NCBI GenBank assembly: GCA_964510955.1
Contig: CAZEDW010000005.1
Span: 62,001-126,000 of the forward strand
Origin: JAFLCM01 sp964510955
GTDB taxonomy: Bacteria; Planctomycetota; Phycisphaerae; Phycisphaerales; UBA1924
DNA length: 64,000 bases
Reading direction: 5' to 3'
In this document: piece after piece, positions 9,020 through 18,557 of the stretch
How positions within the stretch are numbered: position 1 is the stretch's first letter
Layout: the number at the start of each line of letters is the position of its first letter
Translations under genes and position numbers: made by a program
Notes under the pieces: generated by a model
Told to the model about the DNA's origin: nothing
Database searches by the model: none
The model's input: the letters and a program-made list of their open reading frames with translations, nothing else

Positions 9020-9358
9020 ATGGCGACCCCGAAGCCCTCCCCAACCCGGATCGAAACCGTCGAGCCCATCGGCAAGCGGGTGCTGATCCGCAAGGACCAG
9101 GACAAGAAGACCACCAAGTCCGGCATTCACCTGCCCGACAAGATCGAGATCCCGACGATTACGGGGCGGATCGTGGCGGTATCGGCCCAGGTGGCCGGCG
9201 ACAGCGACTACCCGATCAAGCAGTACGACAAAGTGCTGTTCAACCCCAAGCACAGCATCCCCGTGGACTTCGAGGGCGACAACCGGCTTTTCGTTGTGCC
9301 GGTGGAGGACGTGGTGGCGGTGTTCCGGCGCGAGGGCGGGAACGGGGAGGGGGAGTGA
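9020..9358 (+). CDS. GroES-like co-chaperonin (Cpn10)
   Basis: Encodes 112 residues, slightly longer than typical GroES (about 97). The Cpn10 fold is recognisable from IGKRVLIRKDQ, a mobile-loop region around KTTKSGIHLPDK, and the C-terminal DKVLFNPKHSIPV and FVVPVEDVVAVF. GroES caps the GroEL ring and promotes substrate folding. No groEL follows; the next gene is aroA. This may therefore be an extra, stand-alone paralogue rather than the main groES. The C-terminal tail GGNGEGE is unusual. Confidence 0.85.
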   Translation: MATPKPSPTRIETVEPIGKRVLIRKDQDKKTTKSGIHLPDKIEIPTITGRIVAVSAQVAGDSDYPIKQYDKVLFNPKHSIPVDFEGDNRLFVVPVEDVVAVFRREGGNGEGE

Positions 9359-9455
9359 ACGTCCCTGTGCGCCACGGACATTCAGGCTTCAGATTTGCCG
9401 GGGCGGAGCACCACGGAGGACGCGGGCAGCCGAAGGCGGCCTCCCGTGGCAGCCG

Positions 9456-10829
9456 ATGACGCCGCGCGAACTGGTTGCCATCTTGAAACGGCCGCTGGGC
9501 GAGCTCCCCTCGGAACTGGCGTTGTGCCCGGTCCCCCCGGAGCGCCCCTTTGATGTGACGGTGCGCCCGCCGGGCAGCAAGAGCCTGACGAACCGGGCCC
9601 TGCTGCTGGCGGGGCTGGCTTCGGGCGATTCGGTGCTGCGGAACTGCCTTTTGGACGCCGAAGACGCGCGGGTGATGATCGCGGCGCTGCGGGCGATGCG
9701 CGTGGAGATCGAGATTCACGAGCGTGCGGGCGGGGCCAACGAGGTTCATATCCGAGGGGTCAGTGGCCGGCTCCACGGCGGGATCGAGCTGAACCTGAAG
9801 AACGCCGGGACGGCGACGCGGTTTCTGACCGCCGCGGCGTGCCTGGCCGATGCCCCGGTTGTCATCGACGGGAACCAGCGGATGAGGCAGCGACCGATCG
9901 GCGAACTGCTCGGGCTGCTGCGCCGGCTGGGTGTGAGGATCGACGAGTTGCGGGAGAAGGGATGCCTCCCGATCCGCGTTCACCCGTGCCGACCCGATGG
10001 GGGCGTGGTCGAGGTTGGAGCAACGCTGAGCAGCCAGTTTGTCTCCGCCCTTCTGCTGCTGGCGCCGTGGATGCGGCGCGGGATCGAGGTGGTTTTCACC
10101 GCGCCGCCAACCAGCCCTTCTTACATCGACATGACCCTGGCGCTGCTGCGGCAGGCCAAGCTGGGTCAGGCGGAGCGGGCCGCGGACTGGACCAGAGCGG
10201 CGGTGCGCGTGGGCGGCCGCCAAGGGATCCCGGGGTTCACCTATGACGTCGAGCCGGACGCGAGCGGGGCAACCTATTTCTGGGGCGCGGCGGCCGTGGT
10301 CCCGGGGGCGAGGTGCGTGATCGGCGGATTGAGGTCCGATTCGCTGCAGGGCGACGCGTCGTTCGCGGGCGTGCTGCCGAGCGTGCTCGCGGGGGGCGAC
10401 GTTGATTTGTCGACGATGCCCGACACGGCGATGACCGCGGCGGCGGCGGCGTGTTTCGGCACCGGGACCGCCACGCTTCGCGGGTTGCGCACCTTGCGTG
10501 TGAAGGAAACCGACCGGCTCGCCGCCGTTCAGGCCGAGCTCTCCAAGATTGACGTCGAAGTCCGGATCGAGTCGTACGTCGCCGAAGGCGGGGTGAAAGA
10601 CGAGTTGCTCCGGATTACGCCGCCGACCACCCCGGGCGGTGTGAACTGCTCCCCCACCGCTGCGCCTGTCGTGTTCGACACCTACGATGATCACCGCATG
10701 GCGATGAGCCTGGCGATCATCGGGCTGCGCCGGCCCAACGTGGTGATCCGCGACCCGCGGTGCGTGGCCAAGACGTATCCGGGGTTCTGGAGGGATTGGG
10801 CTGCCTTGTATGAAGGCATCAAGGCGTGA
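9456..10829 (+). CDS. aroA: 3-phosphoshikimate 1-carboxyvinyltransferase (EPSP synthase)
   Basis: Encodes 457 residues. EPSP synthase joins shikimate-3-phosphate and phosphoenolpyruvate in the aromatic amino-acid pathway. Family motifs are present: PPGSKSLTNRALLLAGLASG (substrate-binding Lys-Ser), LKNAGTATRFLTAA, RMRQRPIGELL, DTAMTAAAAACF, LRVKETDRLAA and DDHRMAM. The ATG at 9456 begins just before the conserved domain; no good ribosome-binding site is visible. The N-terminus has about 30 residues before PPGSKS, longer than usual. It follows the GroES-like gene by about 100 bp and precedes an ABC exporter gene. Confidence 0.95.
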   Translation: MTPRELVAILKRPLGELPSELALCPVPPERPFDVTVRPPGSKSLTNRALLLAGLASGDSVLRNCLLDAEDARVMIAALRAMRVEIEIHERAGGANEVHIRGVSGRLHGGIELNLKNAGTATRFLTAAACLADAPVVIDGNQRMRQRPIGELLGLLRRLGVRIDELREKGCLPIRVHPCRPDGGVVEVGATLSSQFVSALLLLAPWMRRGIEVVFTAPPTSPSYIDMTLALLRQAKLGQAERAADWTRAAVRVGGRQGIPGFTYDVEPDASGATYFWGAAAVVPGARCVIGGLRSDSLQGDASFAGVLPSVLAGGDVDLSTMPDTAMTAAAAACFGTGTATLRGLRTLRVKETDRLAAVQAELSKIDVEVRIESYVAEGGVKDELLRITPPTTPGGVNCSPTAAPVVFDTYDDHRMAMSLAIIGLRRPNVVIRDPRCVAKTYPGFWRDWAALYEGIKA

Positions 10830-10872
10830 GGCATCGAGGCATCGAGTCCGGATTTGCTGATTTGCTGATTTG
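10830..10872. repeat. Short tandem microrepeats
   Basis: Two imperfect tandem repeats stand between aroA and the ABC gene: GGCATCGA twice (10830-10845), and GATTTGCT twice followed by GATTTG (10851-10872). They may be slippage products and have no known function. Confidence 0.5.
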
Positions 10873-10891
10873 AGCTTTGAACTCCCCCGGA

Positions 10892-12733
10892 ATGTCCCCG
10901 TTCTGGTCCCAAGCCCGTCTGATGCTCCGCGAGCGTGGCCTCGCGGCCGTGGCGTTGGTCATGGCCCTGGTTTCAGCAGGCGGGCTGGGCGCGGGGCTGA
11001 TCGGGATGGCCCAGGCGCTGCGGATCATCTTCGGCGAGCACAAGGACCTGCCCCTGCTGGCGGCGGAGTGGAACGCGGCTCACGCGGGAAGGCTGATGAT
11101 CGTGCCGCAGTGGGTGATCAACCTGCTGCCCAGCGGTGAGTTCAACGCCGTGCTGGTGATCGTGCTGGGGCTGGGGGTGCTCACGGTCTTCGGGGCGCTT
11201 GCGAACTTCCTGCACGAGTTTCTCTCGTTGACGATTGTGACGCGCGCGGTGGCGGACCTGCGGCGCCGGGCGTTCCACCGCGTGCTGCACATGCCGCTGG
11301 GGGAGGTGGTGCGCGGCACATCGAGCGACATCATCAGCCGGATCGTGTCCGACTCGGCCATGGTGCAGCGCGGGTTCCAGCAACTGACGGCCAAGGCCGT
11401 GGCCCAGGTGACCAAGGGCGGGGCGGCGCTGGTGGCCGCGTTCATCATGAACTGGCGGCTCACCGCGATCACCGTGATCGTGGCGCCGGTGCTGGCGGTG
11501 ATTTTGAGGAAGCTCGGCAAGAAGATCACGCGGGCGTCCCGCCGCCAGATGCAGAGCCAGGCGCGCCTGCTGGAGGCGGCGGGCGAGGCGACACGCGGGT
11601 TCCGGGTTGTGAAGGTCCACGGGGCCGAGCGGTACGAGATCGCGCGGTTTACGCGGGCCAACGAGGACGTGCTGCGGGAATCGATGAAGGTGCGGACGGC
11701 GCGGGCCATATCAAGCCCACTGATGGAGGTGATCGCGCTGTTCGTCGCCGGCGGGCTGGCGCTGGTGGCGGCCAAGCAGATCATCGCCGGGCACCTGGAG
11801 GCCGCGAGTTTCATCACGGTGCTCGGCGCGCTGGGGGTGTGCGGGGCTTCACTGAAGCCGATGACGGGGATCCTGCAGGAGATCCAGGCCGCGCGGGCCG
11901 CCAGCGACCGGCTGCAGCAGCTGCTCGACGCCCCGCTGGAGGAGATGCGCGACCGCCGCCGCCCCACGCTGGCCCGGCACGCCGAGAGCGTGGTGTTCGA
12001 GGAGGTGAGCTTCACCTACCCCGGGTCCGAGTCGCCGGCGCTCGACGGTGTGTCGCTGGTCATTCCCCACGGCGAGCGCGTCGCTGTCGTCGGTCCCAAC
12101 GGCTGCGGCAAGACCACGCTGCTGGGGCTGGTGCCGCGCTTGTTTGAGCCGGGCGCCGGGCGCGTGCTGATCGACGGCAACGACATCGCCAAGGTCTCGC
12201 TGCGGAGCCTGCGCAGCCAGATCGGCGTGGTGACGCAGGAGACCGTGCTCTTCCGGGGGACCATCGCGAGCAATATCGCCTACGGCCTCACGCCCGAGCG
12301 GGCCCCGCGCGAGAAGATCATCCAGGCGGCCAAGCTCGCCCACGCCCATGAGTTCATCACGCGCACGCCGCAGGGCTACGACACGCCGGTGGGTGAGCAG
12401 GGTCTGACCTTGTCCGGCGGCCAGCGCCAGCGGCTGGCGATCGCGCGGGCCATCTTGCGCGACCCTGCGATCCTGATCATGGATGAGGCGACCAGCATGA
12501 TCGACACCGAGAGCGAGTCGCAGATCGCCCAGGCGATCGCGGAGTTCGGCCGAGCGCGGACGTGCCTGATCGTCGCCCACCGGCTGAGCACGGTGATGAA
12601 CGCCGACCGCATCGTGGTGATGGAGCGCGGGCGCGTGCTGGACCAGGGTCGGCACGAGGAGCTTGTTTCGAGGTGCGGGGTGTACCGCGGGCTGGCGGGG
12701 GGGTTGGTCGCCGCGGTGAACACCGAACCCTGA
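10892..12733 (+). CDS. MsbA-like ABC exporter (permease-ATPase)
   Basis: About 613 residues from the ATG at 10892; a TTG at 10877 in the same frame is an alternative start, and neither has a clear ribosome-binding site. The N-terminal half is a six-helix type I exporter domain with the typical coupling segment RAVADLRRRAFHRVLHMPL. The C-terminal half is the ATPase: Walker A GPNGCGKTT, Q-loop VTQETVLF, signature LSGGQRQRLAIARAIL, Walker B ILIMDEATSMID and H-loop IVAHRLST. The layout fits homodimeric lipid or lipid-A flippases such as MsbA, or drug exporters. The substrate cannot be inferred from the neighbours, AroA and Der. Confidence 0.92.
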   Translation: MSPFWSQARLMLRERGLAAVALVMALVSAGGLGAGLIGMAQALRIIFGEHKDLPLLAAEWNAAHAGRLMIVPQWVINLLPSGEFNAVLVIVLGLGVLTVFGALANFLHEFLSLTIVTRAVADLRRRAFHRVLHMPLGEVVRGTSSDIISRIVSDSAMVQRGFQQLTAKAVAQVTKGGAALVAAFIMNWRLTAITVIVAPVLAVILRKLGKKITRASRRQMQSQARLLEAAGEATRGFRVVKVHGAERYEIARFTRANEDVLRESMKVRTARAISSPLMEVIALFVAGGLALVAAKQIIAGHLEAASFITVLGALGVCGASLKPMTGILQEIQAARAASDRLQQLLDAPLEEMRDRRRPTLARHAESVVFEEVSFTYPGSESPALDGVSLVIPHGERVAVVGPNGCGKTTLLGLVPRLFEPGAGRVLIDGNDIAKVSLRSLRSQIGVVTQETVLFRGTIASNIAYGLTPERAPREKIIQAAKLAHAHEFITRTPQGYDTPVGEQGLTLSGGQRQRLAIARAILRDPAILIMDEATSMIDTESESQIAQAIAEFGRARTCLIVAHRLSTVMNADRIVVMERGRVLDQGRHEELVSRCGVYRGLAGGLVAAVNTEP

Positions 12734-12823
12734 ACACCCGCCAGTGAACATTGAACGGTGATCAGCGGCGGAACCCGCTTGATCAGGGTTCATTGTCCGC
12801 GGTTCAGTGTCCTACGATCCCCC

Positions 12824-14479
12824 ATGTCGCTGCCTCGCGTCGCCATCGTCGGTCGCCCGAACGTCGGGAAGTCTTCGCTGCTGAACATGCTGGCGCGGGC
12901 CAAGGTGTCCATTGTCGATCCCGTGCCGGGCGTGACGCGCGACCGCGTGACGCACCTGTGCGAGGTGGAAGGCCCGGCCCCGGCGGGCAAGGCGCCGCAG
13001 ACCAAGCTGGTCGAGATCACCGACACAGGGGGTTACGGCGTGTACGTCGCCGAGGGGGCACGGTTCGACGACGCGGGCGAGGACCTCACCCGGCTGACGG
13101 CCCAGATCGAGGGCCAGATCGCCGCCGCCGTTGACACCGCGGACCTGATCCTTTTCGTTTTCGATACCCAGGCCGGCGTTACTCCCATGGACGAGGCCAT
13201 CGCCAGGATGCTCCGCGAGCGGACCCTGGGCGGCAAAGGCCGCGGCGATATCCGGGTTCAGGTGGTCGCCAACAAGGTGGACGCCGACAAGTGGGAAGCG
13301 CACGCTCTTGAGGGCTCGCGGCTGGGTTTCGGCGAGTCGTGGGTGGTCGGGGCCAAGAACAACTTCCGTCGCCGCGACTTCTTCGAGCGCCTGTTCGAGG
13401 CCCTGCCCGAGCAGACCACCGACGACCGGCGGCGCGCCACCGCGGAGATGAAGATGGCGATCGTCGGGCGTCGCAACGCCGGCAAGAGCAGCTTCGTCAA
13501 CGCCCTGGCTGGCGAGGAGCGGTGCATCGTCTCGGAGATCGCCGGGACCACGCGCGACTCCATCGACGTGCGCTTCGACCTCGACGGCAAGGTGTGCGTG
13601 GCCATCGACACCGCGGGCGTGCGCAAGGCGACCAAGATGCGCGACCGGGTCGAGCACTGGGCCTTCGACCGGGCCATGAACAGCATCCGGCGGGCCGACG
13701 TGGTGATGTTGCTCCTGGACGCCACGCAGGAGATTTCCGGGGTCGATAAGCGCCTCGGCCAGACGGTGCTGGAAGAGTTCAAGCCGTGCATCATCGTGGT
13801 GAACAAGTGGGACCTGGTCGAGGGCAGGCCCAACCGCAAGGGCGCGCCCGTGAGCACCGAGGACTATCTCGAGTACATCGAGAAGGAGCTCAAGGGCATG
13901 ACCCACTGCCCCATCGTGTTCACCAGCGCCAAGGAAGCGTCGGGGGTCCGCGAGACGGTGATGCTGGCATTTGAGCTGAACGAGCAGGCCCGCCAGCGCG
14001 TCTCCACCGGCAAGCTGAACGACCTGCTGCGCGGAATCCTGGAGCGGCGCGGGCCGAGCTCGAAGCTCGGCACCAAGATCAAGGTGCTCTATGTGTCGCA
14101 GGTGGAGGTGGCCCCCCCCACCATCGTGCTGGTGGTGAATCACCCGGAGCTGTTCACGCCGGAATACGAGCGGTACCTGCTGAACCGGCTGCGCGAGGAG
14201 CTGCCTTTCAAAGAAGTGCCGATCCGCCTGATTATCCGCGAGCGCAAGCGGGCCGAGCTGAAGGACCTGTTGAGCGGCCAGCACCGGCACCAGCGCAGGG
14301 CCATGGAAGAGGCCGGCGCGCTCGGTGCGGGAGAAGGCCCGGCGCTCGACGGAGCTGAAGACGACATCCTGACCGACGAGCTGCTTGACGAGGGCGTCGA
14401 GGGCGATGAGTTCGCCGAAGACGCCGAAGGGGATCACCCCGCCGAGAGTCCCCGGGGGGCGGGGCATGACCACGAGTGA
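12824..14479 (+). CDS. der: Ribosome biogenesis GTPase Der (EngA)
   Basis: Encodes 551 residues with two tandem GTPase domains and a C-terminal KH-like domain. Domain 1: GRPNVGKSS, then DTGGYG (G3) and NKVD (G4). Domain 2: GRRNAGKSS, DTAGVRK and NKWD. The KH-like part contains KVLYVSQVEVAPPTIVLVVN. Der helps assemble the 50S subunit. It is longer than most Der proteins (about 440-500 residues) because of an acidic, disordered tail of about 60 residues rich in Glu, Asp and Gly, ending in HDHE. The next gene overlaps its end by 14 bp, which suggests translational coupling. Confidence 0.95.
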   Translation: MSLPRVAIVGRPNVGKSSLLNMLARAKVSIVDPVPGVTRDRVTHLCEVEGPAPAGKAPQTKLVEITDTGGYGVYVAEGARFDDAGEDLTRLTAQIEGQIAAAVDTADLILFVFDTQAGVTPMDEAIARMLRERTLGGKGRGDIRVQVVANKVDADKWEAHALEGSRLGFGESWVVGAKNNFRRRDFFERLFEALPEQTTDDRRRATAEMKMAIVGRRNAGKSSFVNALAGEERCIVSEIAGTTRDSIDVRFDLDGKVCVAIDTAGVRKATKMRDRVEHWAFDRAMNSIRRADVVMLLLDATQEISGVDKRLGQTVLEEFKPCIIVVNKWDLVEGRPNRKGAPVSTEDYLEYIEKELKGMTHCPIVFTSAKEASGVRETVMLAFELNEQARQRVSTGKLNDLLRGILERRGPSSKLGTKIKVLYVSQVEVAPPTIVLVVNHPELFTPEYERYLLNRLREELPFKEVPIRLIIRERKRAELKDLLSGQHRHQRRAMEEAGALGAGEGPALDGAEDDILTDELLDEGVEGDEFAEDAEGDHPAESPRGAGHDHE

Positions 14480-15065
14480 GCCGGGCGGCGACGGCCGCGG
14501 ATCGACGGACGCGGGGCGTCACCCGATCGACGTGGTCCCCGCCCAGGTGGTCGCCTCAGCGGTGGATTTGCCCGCGGCGCCGGCGCACATCGTCGCCGAC
14601 CAGGGCGAGGAAATGTGGTGGACGCCCGATACCAGCGACATCGCTCGATCGATCGGCTGGTGGTGGGTGCCGCTTGGGATCGGGGCGATCGGGCTGATGG
14701 TGCTGGCGGTCTTCGCGTTCCTGCTGGGACGCGTGGGGATCGGGACCTGGCCGGGCGAGATCAAGCTGGCGCTGTTCGTCGGCGGCGCAGTGATCTCGCT
14801 GGTCGGTCACCGTGTCAAGAAAATCGTCGGCAGCCGGCGCGATCCGTTCTGCATCCACTGCGGCTACTGCCTCAAGGGGCTGCCCGACAGGGCGACGTGC
14901 CCGGAGTGCGGACGCCCCTACGACTGGAAGGTGATCGAGGAATACCGGCGCGACCCGGAGTTCTTCAAGCACCGCTGGCGCGAAGCGCGCAAGCACCGGG
15001 CCGATCACGCCCCGTTCGAGGCCGGGCCGGTGCGCGATCCGCGCGGGCGTGGCGACGGAACTTGA
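14466..15065 (+). CDS. Membrane protein with zinc ribbon
   Basis: Encodes 199 residues. A polar N-terminus is followed by two membrane helices (WVPLGIGAIGLMVLAVFAFLL and LALFVGGAVISLVG). Then comes a two-CxxC zinc ribbon with the spacing CIHCGYCLKGLPD...CPECGRPY, and a charged C-terminal tail. Small membrane proteins with this GYxLxGL...CPECG ribbon recur in planctomycete genomes, but I know of no function. The ATG overlaps the end of der by 14 bp, so it is probably co-translated with it. Confidence 0.8.
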   Translation: MTTSEPGGDGRGSTDAGRHPIDVVPAQVVASAVDLPAAPAHIVADQGEEMWWTPDTSDIARSIGWWWVPLGIGAIGLMVLAVFAFLLGRVGIGTWPGEIKLALFVGGAVISLVGHRVKKIVGSRRDPFCIHCGYCLKGLPDRATCPECGRPYDWKVIEEYRRDPEFFKHRWREARKHRADHAPFEAGPVRDPRGRGDGT

Positions 15066-15092
15066 GCCGCGAACCGGCGCGCCGCGACGCCG

Positions 15093-15875
15093 CTACTGAC
15101 ATACCTGCCCGAAGTACGCGAGGAACGCCACGAGGTCGGCGGTGGTGACCCCGCCATCGAAGTTAATGTCGGCCGCGTCGCCCGCCGAGATGGGCTGCCC
15201 GAATCGGACGAGGAGGTAGGTGAGGTCCTGGGTGTTGACCACGCCGTCGAAGTTGAAATCCGCCGGGCAATCGCGCTCGACCGAGACGTTGTCGAACGCC
15301 TGCAGCGGCCCGGAGAAGTCGTAAAGACCGAAGCGCCCGGTGGGGAAGTCGGCGGTGGTGAGCGTGGTCGCGGGCGTGGGAGAGCCGTTGATGAAGACCG
15401 CGTAGGTGTCGGCGTGGGCGACGACCCGGATGTGGATGTCGTCGCCCTGGTTGAACTGCGCGGGCGACTCGTTGAGGATCCCTGAGAAGCCGCCATTGTG
15501 AACCGTGTGCCAGTAGAACCCGCGCCCGGATTGCGTGTGCCCGCCGGTGACCAGCAGCACGCCGTTGCTGCGCGTGGCGTCGCAGCGGACCCACACGCCG
15601 CCGTCGCTGACGCCCTTGATATCCATCTCAATTGAGCCGTCGCCGACGACGAACGGCAGCAACGAGTAGGTGGTGGGGTTATTGGCCGGCGCGGTGGCGA
15701 AGTACACACCGCCGGCGGTCGTCCAGCCGCCCAGCTCGTTGCCCCAGAGCGGCGAGGGGCCGCTGTCGAAGTTGTCGGTAAACGCCGGACGCGCGTGGGC
15801 CACGCCCGACCAGGCCACGGCGAGCAGGCATGACACCACCAGCGGGACGCCGTGAACGCGGGAACGGATGTTCAT
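15093..15875 (-). CDS. Exported GC-type dockerin protein (LamG-like)
   Basis: Encodes 260 residues. The start at 15875 is supported by GAGGAGG 6 nt upstream. Signal peptide to about residue 28 (cleavage near AHA-RP). The body reads as a laminin-G/concanavalin-like beta-sandwich (FTDNFDSG, DGSIEMDIKG, GDDIHIRVVAHADTYAVFIN, GRFGLYDFSG). The C-terminus has two dockerin-type repeats (ADFNFDGVVNTQDLTYLL and ADINFDGGVTTADLVAFL) framed by CPA and ending in VCQ. These bind Ca2+ through Asp/Asn side chains. The cohesin-like or surface partner in planctomycetes is not established. Probably cell-surface or secreted; ligand unknown. Confidence 0.85.
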   Translation of the reverse strand: MNIRSRVHGVPLVVSCLLAVAWSGVAHARPAFTDNFDSGPSPLWGNELGGWTTAGGVYFATAPANNPTTYSLLPFVVGDGSIEMDIKGVSDGGVWVRCDATRSNGVLLVTGGHTQSGRGFYWHTVHNGGFSGILNESPAQFNQGDDIHIRVVAHADTYAVFINGSPTPATTLTTADFPTGRFGLYDFSGPLQAFDNVSVERDCPADFNFDGVVNTQDLTYLLVRFGQPISAGDAADINFDGGVTTADLVAFLAYFGQVCQ

Positions 15876-16038
15876 GTTGGGCCTCCTCGACGCGACGCTC
15901 TGCCACCGGGAACAGGCAGCGCTGGAGCGCCTCGCGTGCCGTCATTCTAGCGGCGGAGCCGGAGAATCCACCAGGAATCCTGTCGTCTGGGGAACCTGAT
16001 TTCCATCCCGGCGCATCGATCCTGCTACAACACCCATC

Positions 16039-16542
16039 GTGAGGATGCTCGGAATCGATCCCGGCCTGCGGCTCACCGGCTTCGCCGTGCTCGACATTAT
16101 CGACCCGGACCGGTTCGACCAGGCCGGGGTGGTGGAGGCGGGGGTCTTTCGCTTGGACCAGCGGCGGAGCGTCTCCGAGCGGCTGGTGGAGCTGCACCGA
16201 GATCTTTCAGATCTTCTCCACCGCACGGCGCCCGGGGCGGCGGCGGTCGAAGCGGTGTGGACCCATAGCGTTCACCCCATGACCGGCGTGGTCATGGCCC
16301 ACGCGCGGGGTGTCGTTCTGCTCACCCTTCAGCAGGCCGGGCTGCCGCTGGTCGAGCTGCCACCGACCGCCGTGAAAAAGGCCCTGACGGGCAACGGGCA
16401 CGCCCCCAAGGCGCAGGTTCAGGCGGCGGTGGCGACGGTGCTGCGGCTGGCGATGACGCCCGAACCGGCGGACGTGGCCGACGCGATGGCGATCGCGCTG
16501 ACGGCGGCGGGCAGGCTGGCCCGGGAAGCGAGCGGGGCGTAG
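16039..16542 (+). CDS. ruvC: Holliday junction endonuclease RuvC
   Basis: Encodes 167 residues, the normal RuvC length. GTG start at 16039; the ATG at 16045 is an alternative. RuvC cleaves Holliday junctions at the end of recombination, working with RuvAB. The RNase H-fold acidic residues are present: Asp in GIDPGLRLTGF, Glu in AAVEAVW, and the Asp pair in EPADVADAMAIAL. PTAVKKALTGNGHAPKAQVQ is also characteristic. ruvA and ruvB are not adjacent; a sigma-54 regulator follows by 36 bp. Confidence 0.93.
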   Translation: MRMLGIDPGLRLTGFAVLDIIDPDRFDQAGVVEAGVFRLDQRRSVSERLVELHRDLSDLLHRTAPGAAAVEAVWTHSVHPMTGVVMAHARGVVLLTLQQAGLPLVELPPTAVKKALTGNGHAPKAQVQAAVATVLRLAMTPEPADVADAMAIALTAAGRLAREASGA

Positions 16543-16578
16543 CCGCGTGCCGAGCGTCGTCCTTACAATCCCGGCCCG

Positions 16579-18063
<1,485 letters not shown>

Positions 18064-18142
18064 CGCCGGGCCGATCCGATGGGCCAGTGGTACAGTGCCC
18101 GGCGCGCCGCCCAATCCAGCAGCGCCACAAGGACGCCGCACC

Positions 18143-18481
18143 ATGAGCCTCCCCGTCACCACCACCTTCACCATCGAGGGCTACCGCATCGCCAAGTACC
18201 ACGGCGTGGTGCGCGGCCTGATCGTCCGCGCCCCCACCATCGCGCAGGGCATCATCGGCGGCCTGAAGAGCATCGTGGGCGGCCAGATCGGCGCGTACAC
18301 CGAGATGTGCGAGCAGACGCGCCAGCAGGCCTACGAGCTCATGATCGATCACGCCCGCGCCATCGGCGCCAACGCCGTCGTCGGCTTCCGCTACGACGCC
18401 TCCGAGATCGGCGGCCGGTCCGCCGCGAGTGAGGTGCTGTGCTACGGCACCGCGGTGACCATCGAACAGATCACCGCGTAG
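18143..18481 (+). CDS. YbjQ/UPF0145 family protein
   Basis: Encodes 112 residues, the usual length. Starts at the ATG at 18143 with AAGGA upstream. Typical features are the N-terminal TTFTIEGYRIAKYHGVVRG, the central Gly-rich IIGGLKSIVGGQIGAYTEM, and the end GANAVVGFRYDASEI...EVLCYGTAVTIE. The family forms pentamers of unknown role and is sometimes called a heavy-metal-binding domain. Its stop codon overlaps the outer arm of the palindromic element that follows. Confidence 0.88.
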   Translation: MSLPVTTTFTIEGYRIAKYHGVVRGLIVRAPTIAQGIIGGLKSIVGGQIGAYTEMCEQTRQQAYELMIDHARAIGANAVVGFRYDASEIGGRSAASEVLCYGTAVTIEQITA

Positions 18482-18557
18482 TGCCACCGACCTGTCCTTC
18501 GGTCGGTGTCCATCCGACACGCTGCGCGGCACCGACCCCAAGACGGGTCGGTGGCAC
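18481..18557. repeat. REP/BIME-like double palindrome
   Basis: A 12-bp perfect outer inverted repeat (GTGCCACCGACC at 18481-18492, GGTCGGTGGCAC at 18546-18557) encloses two hairpins. The first is CACCGACC (18485-18492) with GGTCGGTG (18501-18508). The second is CACCGACCC (18530-18538) with GGGTCGGTG (18545-18553). It fills the whole gap between two convergent genes. The architecture resembles the REP pairs (BIMEs) of other bacteria and may end transcription from both sides. Confidence 0.75.
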
